From Tragulus kanchil (Eukaryota; Chordata; Mammalia; Artiodactyla; Tragulidae), in assembly GCA_022376925.1 (NCBI GenBank), contig JAIOJX010000004.1, forward strand, positions 173,381,501 to 173,445,500: a stretch of DNA of 64,000 nucleotides, read 5' to 3'. The notes below the pieces were generated by a model that saw only the letters and a program-made list of their open reading frames with translations, did not search any database and had not been told where the DNA came from. Both the position numbers and the translations under genes were made by a program. This document shows positions 10,355 to 21,056 of this stretch, piece by piece. How positions within the stretch are numbered: the first letter of the stretch is position 1; each line of letters begins with the position of its first letter.

Positions 10355-12041
10355 TTGTAATGGGAGGATCTGAAAGGTTGGACCCGGGAGGGGTAGCTGC
10401 CGATGTGACTTGAGACTTAGTGTTTTGGCCCAGGGAGGACCGTCCGCTGGCTAGTGAGGATAGAGGAGAAGTGTTTGTCTTAAGTATGCCCATGTAGTTT
10501 CCTTCAGTACGATGCATTAAACTCGATGGATGATTTCAGAGCCCTGTGGTTTGTCTCCTCGCCTTCAGCAGAGAGGCCTCCGGGAGCGCGGGGCAGGGAG
10601 GTGGGGTTTCGAGGGGGTAGCGGTCAGCGTCCTGCCCTCAGCCCACCCCTAGGGAGGGAGGAGAGGGAGAACCCTGGGGGCCCGTCACACACACAGCCCC
10701 CGGCCATGCAGAGCCCAGGGGCCATGTCCACGCTGCCCCTCCTCCTCCTCCTCTCAGCGTGGACATGACCGCTTTCTCTGCCTCCCGGGTCGCGCTGCCC
10801 CAGGGTTCCACAGCTGCCCTGGGTCTCGGTCAGACTGGGAGGCCAGACTGCCTGCATCCTTGCCCCAGACGCTGTGCAGAGGCGCTGGTTGACCCAGCTG
10901 GGGAGGAGCCCACAGCTGGACAGCTGGGGCCAGAGAACGGGGCAGAATAAGCCCGCCGGCGCCTCCGTCCCTGGGCACTCAGCACAACAGGACAAGTGTC
11001 TGGGGGCCCCGGGCTCCCACCCCCAACATATCACACGGTGCCGAACTGCACTGACCCACGTGTGCGTGAGCACACGGGGCCCCAGACACGCACGCACGCT
11101 GCCAGGTGCAGAGCACGGAGGCCGGTCGGCTCCCCCGGACGGCCGGGTGCCTCCTCGCCTCTCCACGACTCCGGGAGAAACTGTGCTGTACGATACAGAG
11201 CTATTTTAATACACTTAACACTGGGTTGAACAAGATTTTTATATTCTTTTATTGATGAACAAAGTGAACTGTGAGACACATGTCTTCTATATTGGTTATT
11301 CCAGAGGCCGATTAAGCATTACCGCGTGGCTTGCGATGTAAATGTCTTCAGGTTCCTTTTTTTTTTTTTGGTGTTGGTTTGTTCTTCTTCTTCTTGGATG
11401 GATTGAATTACATGTTTTGTGTTTTTTTTTAAAAAAAAAAAAAAAAATTGTAATGGGAGGATCTGAAAGGTTGGACCCGGGAGGGGTAGCTGCCGATGTG
11501 ACTTGAGACTTAGTGTTTTGGCCCAGGGAGGACCGTCCGCTGGCTAGTGAGGATAGAGGAGAAGTGTTTGTCTTAAGTATGCCCATGTAGTTTCCTTCAG
11601 TACGATGCATTAAACTCGATGGATGATTTCAGAGCCCTGTGGTTTGTCTCCTCGCCTTCAGCAGAGAGGCCTCCGGGAGCGCGGGGCAGGGAGGTGGGGT
11701 TTCGAGGGGGTAGCGGTCAGCGTCCTGCCCTCAGCCCACCCCTAGGGAGGGAGGAGAGGGAGAACCCTGGGGGCCCGTCACACACACAGCCCCCGGCCAT
11801 GCAGAGCCCAGGGGCCATGTCCACGCTGCCCCTCCTCCTCCTCCTCTCAGCGTGGACATGACCGCTTTCTCTGCCTCCCGGGTCGCGCTGCCCCAGGGTT
11901 CCACAGCTGCCCTGGGTCTCGGTCAGACTGGGAGGCCAGACTGCCTGCATCCTTGCCCCAGACGCTGTGCAGAGGCGCTGGTTGACCCAGCTGGGGAGGA
12001 GCCCACAGCTGGACAGCTGGGGCCAGAGAACGGGGCAGAAT
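9855..12041. repeat. Tandem duplication 3 (1.09 kb x 2)
   Basis: Units 9855-10948 and 10949-12041 repeat the end of the PHF21B 3' UTR and flanking intergenic DNA. The main difference is in the T/A homopolymer block (T20A13 against T-GTG-T-A16), a classic place for sequencing error. Confidence 0.95.
10516..10521 (+). promoter_or_regulatory. PHF21B: Distal poly(A) signal ATTAAA
   Basis: Common variant hexamer followed within 40 bp by GT-rich sequence (TGTGGTTTGTCTCC), a good downstream element. Probable main cleavage site; the duplicate copy is at 11609-11614. Confidence 0.6.
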
Positions 12042-14721
12042 AGGACAGGGGCCCCCAGCGGGGACTGTCAGCCAGCGCCGGCCTGGGCCCCCCACGCCCC
12101 AGGTCCCCCAGGTCGCAGGGCTGCTCCAGCCCCGCCTCTGCCAGGTCCCCGAACCCCGCGGGCCTGGGGCTGTGGGCTCCCCACACGCCTGCGTTCTCGC
12201 TGGCCTCGGCCCCCCTCCCGCTCTCGGTATCTGTGCCGCTGCCTCCCCGCCTCTGTCTCCAGCCCCGACCCCTGCCATGAGCCCCAGCTGCCCACGGCCA
12301 GCCCCACCGACGTCAGCGGGCGTCTCGGATGGCCTGCTCTCCGCCCGGCCAGCCCTTCCCACACCTTCTCTGTCCCGAGGGAATTCAGCCCTCCTACAGC
12401 GTGGGCCGGCCTCCACCCGGTCGGGGGCCGCCTGTCAGCTGTGCCCTGAGGGTATCAGCAAGACGTGCTCGTGGCTCACCCCGCACCACCGCCCCGGGCC
12501 CCCGCCCTCTGCCTGGATGCCCACTGCCGCCGCCTCCGCCCGTGCAGCCCGTGTGGCGGCCCTTCTGTCAGACCCCTGCTCTTCCTGCCTGCTCGGCACG
12601 CGCGGAGTCCTCCAGACCACGGGCCCTGCCCCACGGCCCCTCCGCGTCCCCTCCGCTCCGGTCTGCGTCCGCGGCTCTGTTCCGGCTGCACGGCCTCTGC
12701 GCTGCTTGGCACCCATGGGCCCGGCTCCGCCGCAGGGCTCTGCACACGTGCGGCGCTCACCTGCGAGCTCCTGCCCAGCCGTCTCCCTGACCGTCGGCCC
12801 CACGTGCTTGAGGCCTTGACCTCAGTCCTGTCCCCAGGCTCCTGACCGAGACCTGACCTTTCCTCTCCTTCCGACTCTTGACGACAGAGGTTTTCGTAAT
12901 CTGCTAGGCGTCACCTTTGTACGGTTTTGTCTGTGCCATGGAGGCTGGGAGAGCGGAGGCTGGACGTCTAAGACGAAGGTGTCAGCCGGAGGTCATCTGA
13001 GATTTGCTTCCCTGAGGCTTCCGCCCCCGGGACCACCCGGGGCTGCCCGCCGTGCCTCTTCTGCCCCTGCACAGCCCCATCGTGTCCTCCTGCCCAAGAG
13101 CCCGTTCCCTGACAGCCAGCGGCGTGCCCACCCCCCGGCTCCTGCCTTGGACCTGCTCGGACACATCGGCCCCTCCTGGGGGACGAAAGCACCGGGACTC
13201 AGAGGGGCGCACGTCCAGGCCACACGGCCAGCAGGTGACTTTATCCCTGTCTGTGGTTCCCAGACACCCCGCCTCTGGACCCCGGACGCTGGTCACGCGG
13301 GGCCCGTGGGGGTGGCTGGAGCCCGCCGCAGCCAGGTGGCCGGCGTGCATGCTCTGGGCCCAGGTAGCTGGCCAGCCTGTGCTGCGGCCGGCGGCCTGGC
13401 CCCCGGGTGACCCCGCCGTGTGTGAGGGGGCAGGGGAAGGCGCAGGGGCTAGCCAAGCGCTCGTGCCCGCCTGCCGCGCCTCCCCGCACTGGCAGCCCAG
13501 ACCGCGCCCCGCGGTGGTGGGCAGTGCTCCTTAAACTAGACTCCACTCTGCTCCACCCACCTTTCAGAGCCCCCGCGGCTCCCCGAGAACAGCGCCTGCA
13601 GTTTCTGGTGATGCCCCACCTCGAGGTCCTGCCCTCCCCTGAGCAGCAGCGCTGGACGTGGCTCGGGGCTCCCCAGGGGCTCCCCGGCGCACCCCGGGAA
13701 GAAGCCCGGGCAGGTGGCTGCAATCTGAGAGTGAGGCCACCCGGCCGGCCACCCCATCTGTAGGCTGTCCTGCCTCAGGCGGCGGCTGCTCACCCACCTC
13801 CACCTGCGGCCTGCTGGTCCCCTGGGAGGACCCAACACCAGGCCACGGAGAGCTAGGGGCTGGCCGTGGCTTCTGCTCCCCCCGCTGGCTACCTCCCGTG
13901 TAGCGAGGCCCCAGCACCCACCCTGAGGACCCCCAGTTCCCATACAGAACGGAAGGACGCCCACCCCCTGCAGGGCGGCTGGCTTGGGCCCCTGGAGTCA
14001 GGTGGCAGAGAGCCAGGGTCCAGTAGCAGCAGCAGGTCCCCGAGGGGTCAGGACGCCAGGCAGCGGGGGGCTGGCTCCGGGTGGCTCTGTGTGGAGGTGC
14101 CGCTGCCCCGGCCCGCCCCGCAGCCGGGGCCCGTGGGGGTGGCTGGAGCCTGCCGCAGCCAGGTGGCCGGCATACGTCGGCCGGAGGAGCAGCCCCACGG
14201 CCTCCAGGGCTGAGACAGACTGTGAGGCAGAGACACCGCCCGGAAGCGGGGCGCACCTGGGATGGGTCACCCCGGGAAGCAGGGCTCGCGCCAGCCCGGA
14301 GGGTCCCCCTGCCTCTCTTCCTCATGCTTGTTTTGGGCCATGCTGGGTGTCACGTGGGGCCCTAGGTCCCCAGCCAGGGGCTGAGCCTGCCCCCCGCAGA
14401 GGAAGCGCGACGTCCTCACCCCTGGACCCCAGGAAGCCCCTCAGGGGGACTCTCTGCCGTCACCTCCAGTCTCCCGTGAGACATAGCCGGTGGGTCTCTT
14501 TTCCCTCTCTGCTTTTAAAAAATAGTCTTAAATATTATATTTCACTTGTATAGAGCTCCCTGTTTTTAATAATGTCTCTTGTTTTCTACTGAGATTTCCT
14601 TCTTTTCATGCACCTTGAGCCTCCTTGCCTCAGTCAGCTAGGGGATGTGTATCGCAGCCGCTCTAACAGCCTGGACTGCTCGCTGCCACACCTGCGTTAT
14701 TTTAAGGTTGGTCTCCTGTGA
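12042..14721. other. GC-rich intergenic DNA between PHF21B and ARHGAP8
   Basis: C-rich unique sequence with many open frames but no recognisable protein, splice pattern or transposon. The only structure seen is a 52-bp direct repeat (13299-13350 and 14126-14177). Region 14500-14700 becomes AT-rich. Confidence 0.6.
13299..14177. repeat. 52-bp direct repeat pair
   Basis: 13299-13350 and 14126-14177 match at most positions, sharing GGGGCCCGTGGGGGTGGCTG and a GCCGCAGCCAGGTGGCCGGC core. They are 827 bp apart and not part of the ~1.1 kb duplications. Confidence 0.8.
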
Positions 14722-15213
14722 TGGTCTTCCCAGGGGGCGCTAGGGGTGAAGAGCCCACCTGCCTGTGCAAGAGGCTTAAGAGGGCTTCCCTGCGGGTCCA
14801 GTGGGTAGGGACACCGCCTGGCCGTGCAAGAGGCGCCGGTTCGATCCCTGGCCTGGGAAGATCCCACGTGCCGCGGAGCGGCTGGACCGATGTGTCCAAT
14901 TACTGAGCCGGAGCTCTGGAGCGCATGCGCCCAGAGCCGGCGCTCTGCGACGAGAGAGGCCCACACAGGCCAAAGAACAAAGATGGATGAAAATAGATAA
15001 ATGAAAGGCCAATAGAAGTGGGCCCCCCAAAAAAGGTTTAAAAAAAGAGATTGAAGAGACTCGAGTTTGATCCCTGAGTTGGGAAGCTCCCCTGGAGGAG
15101 AATGGCTACCAGCTCCAGTATCCCTGCCTGGAGAATCCCACGGCGCCTGTGGGCTACAGTCCACGGGGTCACAAAGGGCTGGACGCGGCTCGAGTGACTG
15201 AACATACTCACAC
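14722..15213 (+). mobile_element. BOV-A2/Bov-tA SINE split by a second SINE
   Basis: The head lies at about 14722-14787 (TCTTCCCAGGGGGCGCTAGG) and the body and tail at about 15048-15213 (GAGTTTGATCCCTGAGTTGG to GGACGCGGCTCGAGTGACTG). The gap between is filled by another SINE in the same orientation, so this element is the older. Confidence 0.82.
14789..15047 (+). mobile_element. CHR-type tRNA-derived SINE (inserted)
   Basis: Starts GGGCTTCCCTGCGGGTCCAG, contains the GCGCCGGTTCGATCCCTGGC box, then TGGAGCGCATGCGCCCAGAG and an A-rich end. The same family recurs at 19483, 20597, 23862, 43965, 56040, 60256 and 61832. Confidence 0.88.
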
Positions 15214-15923
15214 CACGGATGGTTTAGAGGGGTTGCATTGTCCCGTTTCTTCGTATGACAGACAACTTCTCATTCTGTCTTGCATGCTGCGGACGTTATG
15301 TTGTTGAGACCCTGGGTTCTGTTCTGCTCTCTGAAGAGGGCTGGTTTCTGTTTGCTTAGCAGGCACTGGACTTGGATGGACCCCCAACTGCACGCTCTGC
15401 CAGGGGGCGGCTCCAGCCTCATTCTGTTCTTTGACCGTCAGCTGGGTCTGTGCGACCTGCGTGGCTCGGGGATCAGCAGCGCTTTGAGCGAAGTTCACCT
15501 CACACTGTAGGCTCTCCGGGTCTGGTTCTCTCTGGTCCAGAATGCTCCGCCCACCTTCTCGCGGCTGTGCTTGTCCCAGACTCTGCCCTCTGCTCTCCAT
15601 GGCAAAAAGACTGTCGCTTCCTACTGTCGATCAAGCCATTGTAACAGAATTGCCAGCTCTGGCCCAGACCAGATTGAAAGCCGCACGATGGAACTTCATC
15701 CCATGCCCTTCACTTCCCCAGAGAAGACTTCCCTGCAGGGTCTGTCCTAACTCACTCTCCAGTGTTTTTAAGTTGTTGATTTTCTGTTTGCTTACCTTTG
15801 TTCTTCTGTCTTTTGTCCAGAGTCTACAGATGTTGCTGTGGAAAAGTCAAGTCCCAAGAGAGTTACTCAGCCACACGGGAAACAGAACACTTAGATATGC
15901 TACGAATCCTTAGAAAAGCGTGT
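15214..15923. other. Unassigned intergenic segment
   Basis: AT-balanced sequence without convincing coding content. Texture suggests an old, decayed interspersed repeat, but I cannot name it. Confidence 0.4.
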
Positions 15924-16143
15924 GAGTGTGTGGGTGTGCTCAGTGGCCTAGGCGTGTCCGACTCTTTGTGACGCTATGGCCAGTAGCCCACCAGGCTCCC
16001 GATGGGATTCTCCAGGTACGACGACTGGAGCAGATTGCCCTGCCCTCTTCCTAGGATCTTCCCATCCCAGGAATCAAACCCTCGCCTCTTGCATCTCCTG
16101 CACTGGCAGGTGGATTCTTTACCTCTGAACCACCTGGGAAGCA
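15924..16143 (-). mobile_element. BOV-A2 SINE, minus orientation
   Basis: Reverse complement of the ruminant SINE: CGTGTCCGACTCTTTGTGAC near the left, GGATCTTCCCATCCCAGGAA in the middle and ACCACCTGGGAAGCACC at the right end (the reversed head). Confidence 0.92.
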
Positions 16144-16203
16144 CCTTAGAAAAACTTAGACGGAAATAAACGTTAAAGACCCTTTTTTCCATAAGGAATC
16201 TGG

Positions 16204-16430
16204 AGGCTTCCCGGGTGGCGCTAGTGGTAAAGAACACGCCTGCCAACGCAGGAGACAGAAGAGATGTGGGTTTGATCCCTGGGTCAGGAAGATCCACTGG
16301 AAGAGGGCGTGGCAACCCACTCCAGTATTCTTGCTTGAAGAATCCCATGGACAGAGGAGCCTGGTGGGCTTCGGCCACAGCCCAAAGTGCCCTGTAGAGT
16401 CAGACACAACTGAAGCGATTTAGCACGCAC
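16204..16430 (+). mobile_element. BOV-A2 SINE, plus orientation
   Basis: Full-length: GCTTCCCGGGTGGCGCTAGT head, GATCCCTGGGTCAGGAAGAT body, and tail AGTCAGACACAACTGAAGCG. It forms an inverted pair with 15924-16143, 60 bp away. Confidence 0.94.
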
Positions 16431-16498
16431 AAAGAATCTGGCATGTCTCCTTCCTGTTCATTTTTTAAAAATTCCTTCGGGGACTTCTCTGGTGGTTT

Positions 16499-17235
16499 TG
16501 ATAGGGACAGAGTAGGATAGGTAGGGGGGTGTAGAGTCCTAGTAGGGGACGGTAGGTAGAAGGGAGACACCTGAGAAAGGTTGGGAGGCCAGGGAGTTGA
16601 TGATAACTCAGGAGAGCTGCTCCTTGTTCAGTAAAGCAGGCTCGACTGGGTATAAACAGCTGATGAAGGAGGAGCTGGCGAAGAAGCAGCCAATGATGTG
16701 CGTCCTGCATCTGCGTCTGCTTGAGGGGGGCGGTCTTCTACCATCCTATATATATGGCTGCCCATGCAACTGAGGGAGAGCAGAGCAGAGCTTTCCTGCC
16801 TGCCCGCTTGCACCTCTTACAAGTACCCTATCCTCATAAATCCTCTTCTTGCCTATCACTCTGCCTCTCGCTGAATTCCTTCTGCGTTGAGACACGAAGA
16901 ACCTGAGCCTCCGTGGGTCCAGACGTTGGGTGAGTGCTGGATTAAGTCCCGGCCGCGTGGGTTTGAGTCCCAGACAGGGTTTTGGCCAGGATTGAGTCCT
17001 GACTACGTGGATTCACGTCCCAAACAGGGTTCTGGCTGGGGTTAAGCCTTAGCCACGTGGGTTCGAGTCCCAAACCGGGTTTTGGCTAGGTTCAAGCCCC
17101 AGTCACGTGGGTTCAAGTCCCAAACAGGGTTTTGGCTGGAATTCAAGTTCCAGCCACGTGGGTTCAAGTCCCAAGCAGGGTTCGATCAGGTCTGGGCCCT
17201 GAGTTTAAGTCTCAAATCGAGATCAAACCCTTTCA
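16499..17235 (+). mobile_element. Solo LTR of an endogenous retrovirus (class I-like)
   Basis: Begins TG and ends CA, flanked by a 4-bp target duplication GTTT (16495-16498 and 17236-17239), as expected for an LTR element inserted into the flanking SINE. A TATA-like run lies at 16747-16755, followed by GCAACTGAGGGAGAGCAGAG and a U5-like TGCCTCTCGCTGAATTCC near 16860. The last ~290 bp consist of ~50-bp tandem repeats. No gag, pol or env sequence is present, so it is a recombination remnant with no coding capacity. The family name is not certain; assignment as class I rests on the TSD length and general look. Confidence 0.72.
16945..17195 (+). repeat. About five 50-bp tandem repeats within the LTR
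   Basis: Each unit contains a variant of ACGTGGGTTCAAGTCCCAAA followed by CAGGGTTTTGGCT. Five units with point differences are visible, decaying toward the LTR's CA end. Confidence 0.85.
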
Positions 17236-19397
17236 GTTTGGTGGTTAAGACGCCACCTGCCAGCGCAGGGCACAGTGGTTTGATCCCTGCTCTGGGAAGA
17301 GCCCACAGGAGCCACGACTAGGGAAGCCCACACGCACTGGAGCCCAGGCTCCAGACCAGAGAAGCCACTGTAAGGAGAAGCCTGAACACCACCACGAGAG
17401 AGAGAGCCCGAGGGCAGCAACGAAGACCCAGCACAGTCAAAAAGAAGTAACTACATAAACTTTAAAAATTCCTTCTGTATGTTGTTCCAAAAGCTAACAT
17501 TTCAGATTCATAAGCTGCATGCAGGATTGAGGAGCTGTAGTTTACACAAGCGACGGCAGCCTGTGTTTATCCTTCTGCCACGTCCCCCCTCTCGGCGGCG
17601 TATTCGGGACCCAGCCTGGCGGGCACGCAGAGCCAGCCTATTCACTGCACCTGCAGGACGCTGTTCCCTCGCGTGGAAATGCCTTTCATTCCTCTGCCCT
17701 TTCTTCCACTGGTGGACACCCAGGTCGCATCCAATTATCTGCTCTGCCAGCAACCCTGCAGTTAGGCCCTGTACCTGCCTTTTTGGGCTTATTTCTCTCG
17801 ACTCACAATTGCCGGATCAGCTTTAACTTCACCCGCTTCCTAAATTGTGATTGTACCAATCTGCATCTCTACCAGCCGCCTTGGAAAGTGCCCCTGCCTC
17901 AAAATATTAACAATGCTTCTCTCTGGGTGGTAAAATTTTAAATGATGCTCACTGTCTTTGTTTGCACTTTCTGCCGGTGAATGTTTCCCCCTGAGCAATT
18001 ATTCGTCTGATAACAGAAAAGGAAAGCTTTTTGTTATCAAACCCACAGCAGGGCTCCCCGCCCCCCACCGCCCACGCCTCTTCTGCCCCATCAACATCTG
18101 GGGAGGACCCGCCCTCGGGGCCCAAGTCTCTCAAGCCTGGGAGCCGCCAGGACCCTCGCCTGTCCCCCACCCTCCTGCACCTGCCTGAGCCCTGTGCATA
18201 CTGCGGTAGCTCTAAAACAGCGTATCTAGGACTTCCTTAGTGGTCTAGTGGCTAACACTTTGAGCTCCCAATGCCGCAGAGCCCGGTTCAATCCCTAGTC
18301 AAGAGCCCGGTTTCCCCAAAAAAATGTCCAAGTTTGGTGGTTAAGGCCACCTGCCAGCGCAGGGCACAGTGGTTTGATCCCTGCTCTGGGAAGAGCCCAC
18401 AGGAGCCACGACTGGGGAAGCCCACACGCACTGGAGCCCAGGCTCCAGACCAGAGAAGCCACTGTAAGGAGAAGCCTGAACACCACCACGAGAGAGAGAG
18501 CCCGAGGGCAGCAACGAAGACCCAGCACAGTCAAAAAGAAGTAACTACATAAATTTTAAAAAATTCCTTCTGTATGTTGTTCCAAAAGCTAACATTTCAG
18601 ATTCATAAGCTGCATGCAGGATTGAGGAGCTGTAGTTTACACAAGCGACGGCAGCCTGTGTTTATCCTTCTGCCACGTCCCCCCTCTCGGCGGCGTATTC
18701 GGGACCCAGCCTGGCGGGCACGCAGAGCCAGCCTATTCACTGCACCTGCAGGACGCTGTTCCCTCGCGTGGAAATGCCTTTCATTCCTCTGCCCTTTCTT
18801 CCACTGGTGGACACCCAGGTCGCATCCAATTATCTGCTCTGCCAGCAACCCTGCAGTTAGGCCCTGTACCTGCCTTTTTGGGCTTATTTCTCTCGACTCA
18901 CAATTGCCGGATCAGCTTTAACTTCACCCGCTTCCTAAATTGTGATTGTACCAATCTGCATCTCTACCAGCCGCCTTGGAAAGTGCCCCTGCCTCAAAAT
19001 ATTAACAATGCTTCTCTCTGGGTGGTAAAATTTTAAATGATGCTCACTGTCTTTGTTTGCACTTTCTGCCGGTGAATGTTTCCCCCTGAGCAATTATTCG
19101 TCTGATAACAGAAAAGGAAAGCTTTTTGTTATCAAACCCACAGCAGGGCTCCCCGCCCCCCACCGCCCACGCCTCTTCTGCCCCATCAACATCTGGGGAG
19201 GACCCGCCCTCGGGGCCCAAGTCTCTCAAGCCTGGGAGCCGCCAGGACCCTCGCCTGTCCCCCACCCTCCTGCACCTGCCTGAGCCCTGTGCATACTGCG
19301 GTAGCTCTAAAACAGCGTATCTAGGACTTCCTTAGTGGTCTAGTGGCTAACACTTTGAGCTCCCAATGCCGCAGAGCCCGGTTCAATCCCTAGTCAG
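17235..19397. repeat. Tandem duplication 4 (1.07-1.09 kb x 2)
   Basis: Units about 17235-18302 and 18331-19397. About 28 bp of non-matching filler (18303-18330) sits at the joint and the right unit opens with a deletion (TTAAGGCCACC for TTAAGACGCCACC). The left unit breaks off inside a SINE after CCCTAGTCA. Confidence 0.93.
17465..17960. mobile_element. Probable ancient L1 fragment
   Basis: Phrases such as GATTGTACCAATCTGCATCT followed by CTACCAGC, and the CACTGGTGGACACCCAGGT region, resemble the old mammalian L1 3' end (TTGTACCAATTTGCACTCCCACCAGC type). Heavily diverged. Repeated at about 18560-19055 by duplication 4. Confidence 0.45.
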
Positions 19398-19478
19398 GGA
19401 ATTCGATCCCACCTGCCAAAACTAAGAGTTCACATGCCGCAACTAAGGCCCAACACAGTCAAATAAATAAAATTAAAA
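19322..19478 (+). mobile_element. CHR-1-like tRNA-Glu SINE
   Basis: Starts GGACTTCCTTAGTGGTCTAG, contains GGTTCAATCCCTAGTCAGGG, then ATGCCGCAACTAAG and the A-rich tail AAATAAATAAAATTAAAATA. Partial copy at 18228-18302 and full copy at about 20436-20592, both made by the tandem duplications. Confidence 0.88.
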
Positions 19479-19482
19479 TAAG

Positions 19483-19760
19483 GGGCTTTCTTGGTGGTCC
19501 AATGGATAAAGAGTCTGACTTGCAGCGCAGGGGGCGCCGGTTCAATCCCGGGCCCGGGAAGATCCCACATGCTGCGAAACAGCCAGACCCGTGTGTCCAA
19601 TTACGAGCCGGCGCTCTGGAGCGCATGTGCCCAGAGCTGGTGCTCTGCAACGAGAGAGGCCACCGTGATGGGAGACCCACACGGGCCAAAGACTAGAGAT
19701 GGATGAAAACAAATGATGACCTAGAGGCAAAAATAAATGAATAAATAAAAATAAGTCAAA
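19483..19760 (+). mobile_element. CHR-type SINE
   Basis: GCTTTCTTGGTGGTCCAATG head, GGTTCAATCCCGGGCCCGGG box, TGGAGCGCATGTGCCCAGAG body and an A-rich AAATAAATGAATAAATAAA tail. Duplicated at about 20597-20874. Confidence 0.88.
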
Positions 19761-21056
19761 AAAATAAATGTTCAAAAGTACCGGAAGAGACAATACGTTT
19801 AAGTGAAGAACAGTTTAAAGATAAATATTAAGAGGCATATTTTGTGTTTTCGTTGCTTTTCTCACCAGCTCCTCGACCCCTCGAAGGCGGCAAGTGTGCT
19901 GTCACCCCTGTGATTGTGCAACTCTTGTTACTTACTCTTGGCACAAAACAGGGGCTGGGAGGCACACAGAGACCTGCCGAGGGGCGACTGCCCTTCCCAT
20001 TACACACAGGAGAAAAGGCTCCAAGAACCTGCCGGCCCACACTCCCAGGTGCAGGCCCAAAACCCACGTGGAGCCTTCTAGCGCTGACCTCCCCTGTGGG
20101 CAACGCTGGCAGGGCTGCGAGTCTGAGCTGTATCAGGATCGGGGCGGGGCAGTGCCTGCTCCCTCCCGCCCCGCGAAGGCGTCTGGCGCTTCCGGAGGGA
20201 CCGGCCACTCGCTCCGCCCCAGACGCTCCGGGTGGGCAGGATTCCTTAATTCCGGATGTCAGCCTCGAGTCCCGGGCAACCTGCCTAACCTCCGGCGCCT
20301 CTTCAAATCGCTGTCATTTCTGCAAAAGTGCCGCCCTGGGCCAAGTCTCTCAGCCGGGGCCCCCGGGCCTGTCCCCCACCCTCCTGCACCTGCCTGAGCC
20401 CTGTGCATACTGCGGTAGCTCTAAAACAGCGTATCTAGGACTTCCTTAGTGGTCTAGTGGCTAACACTTTGAGCTCCCAATGCCGCAGAGCCCGGTTCAA
20501 TCCCTAGTCAGGGAATTCGATCCCACCTGCCAAAACTAAGAGTTCACATGCCGCAACTAAGGCCCAACACAGTCAAATAAATAAAATTAAAATAAGGGGC
20601 TTTCTTGGTGGTCCAATGGATAAAGAGTCTGACTTGCAGCGCAGGGGGCGCCGGTTCAATCCCGGGCCCGGGAAGATCCCACATGCTGCGAAACAGCCAG
20701 ACCCGTGTGTCCAATTACGAGCCGGCGCTCTGGAGCGCATGTGCCCAGAGCTGGTGCTCTGCAACGAGAGAGGCCACCGTGATGGGAGACCCACACGGGC
20801 CAAAGACTAGAGATGGATGAAAACAAATGATGACCTAGAGGCAAAAATAAATGAATAAATAAAAATAAGTCAAAAAAATAAATGTTCAAAAGTACCGGAA
20901 GAGACAATACGTTTAAGTGAAGAACAGTTTAAAGATAAATATTAAGAGGCATATTTTGTGTTTTCGTTGCTTTTCTCACCAGCTCCTCGACCCCTCGAAG
21001 GCGGCAAGTGTGCTGTCACCCCTGTGATTGTGCAACTCTTGTTACTTACTCTTGGC

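Larger units (their letters stand above)
1..10540 (+). other. PHF21B: PHF21B gene, 3' portion
   Basis: The spliced plus-strand exons 120-174, 869-891, 3306-3464, 5732-5807, 6135-6238 and 8609-8827 give 636 nt with every splice phase matching (211 codons plus stop). The protein carries the PHD finger and C-terminal tail of PHF21B, the paralogue of PHF21A/BHC80, which reads unmethylated H3K4 in the LSD1-CoREST complex; the same role for PHF21B is inference from the family. The 5' exons lie left of the window. Introns: 175-868 and 892-1425 show nothing but GC-rich unique sequence; 1426-2862 is a mariner; 7621-8034 is a trinucleotide satellite; 8035-8608 is unique. Two exon-bearing blocks (3300-5481 and 5378-7615) are duplicated head to tail, so three exons appear twice; I treat those as assembly copies. 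Confidence 0.93.
8828..10540 (+). other. PHF21B: PHF21B 3' untranslated region
   Basis: About 1.7 kb from the stop to the ATTAAA at 10516-10521. The distal part (about 10,090-10,540) is AT-rich, typical of a conserved vertebrate 3' UTR end, and holds a run of T followed by a run of A near 10,321. The distal ~690 bp recurs at 10949-11640 through duplication 3. The extent is inferred from signals and composition, not from transcripts. Confidence 0.65.
16478..17462 (+). mobile_element. CHR-type SINE interrupted by an LTR
   Basis: The head GGGGACTTCTCTGGTGG ends at about 16498; the body resumes at about 17240 (GGTGGTTAAGACGCCACCTG, GTTTGATCCCTGCTCTGGGA) and runs to about 17462. The insert between is the solo LTR. 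The body is repeated at about 18332-18560 by duplication 4. Confidence 0.75.

Noticed and set aside
12042..14721. Several 100-250-codon frames in the GC-rich intergenic stretch
   Set aside because: No conserved sequence, splice logic or codon signal; overlapping frames are open on both strands, as expected from low stop-codon frequency in GC-rich DNA.
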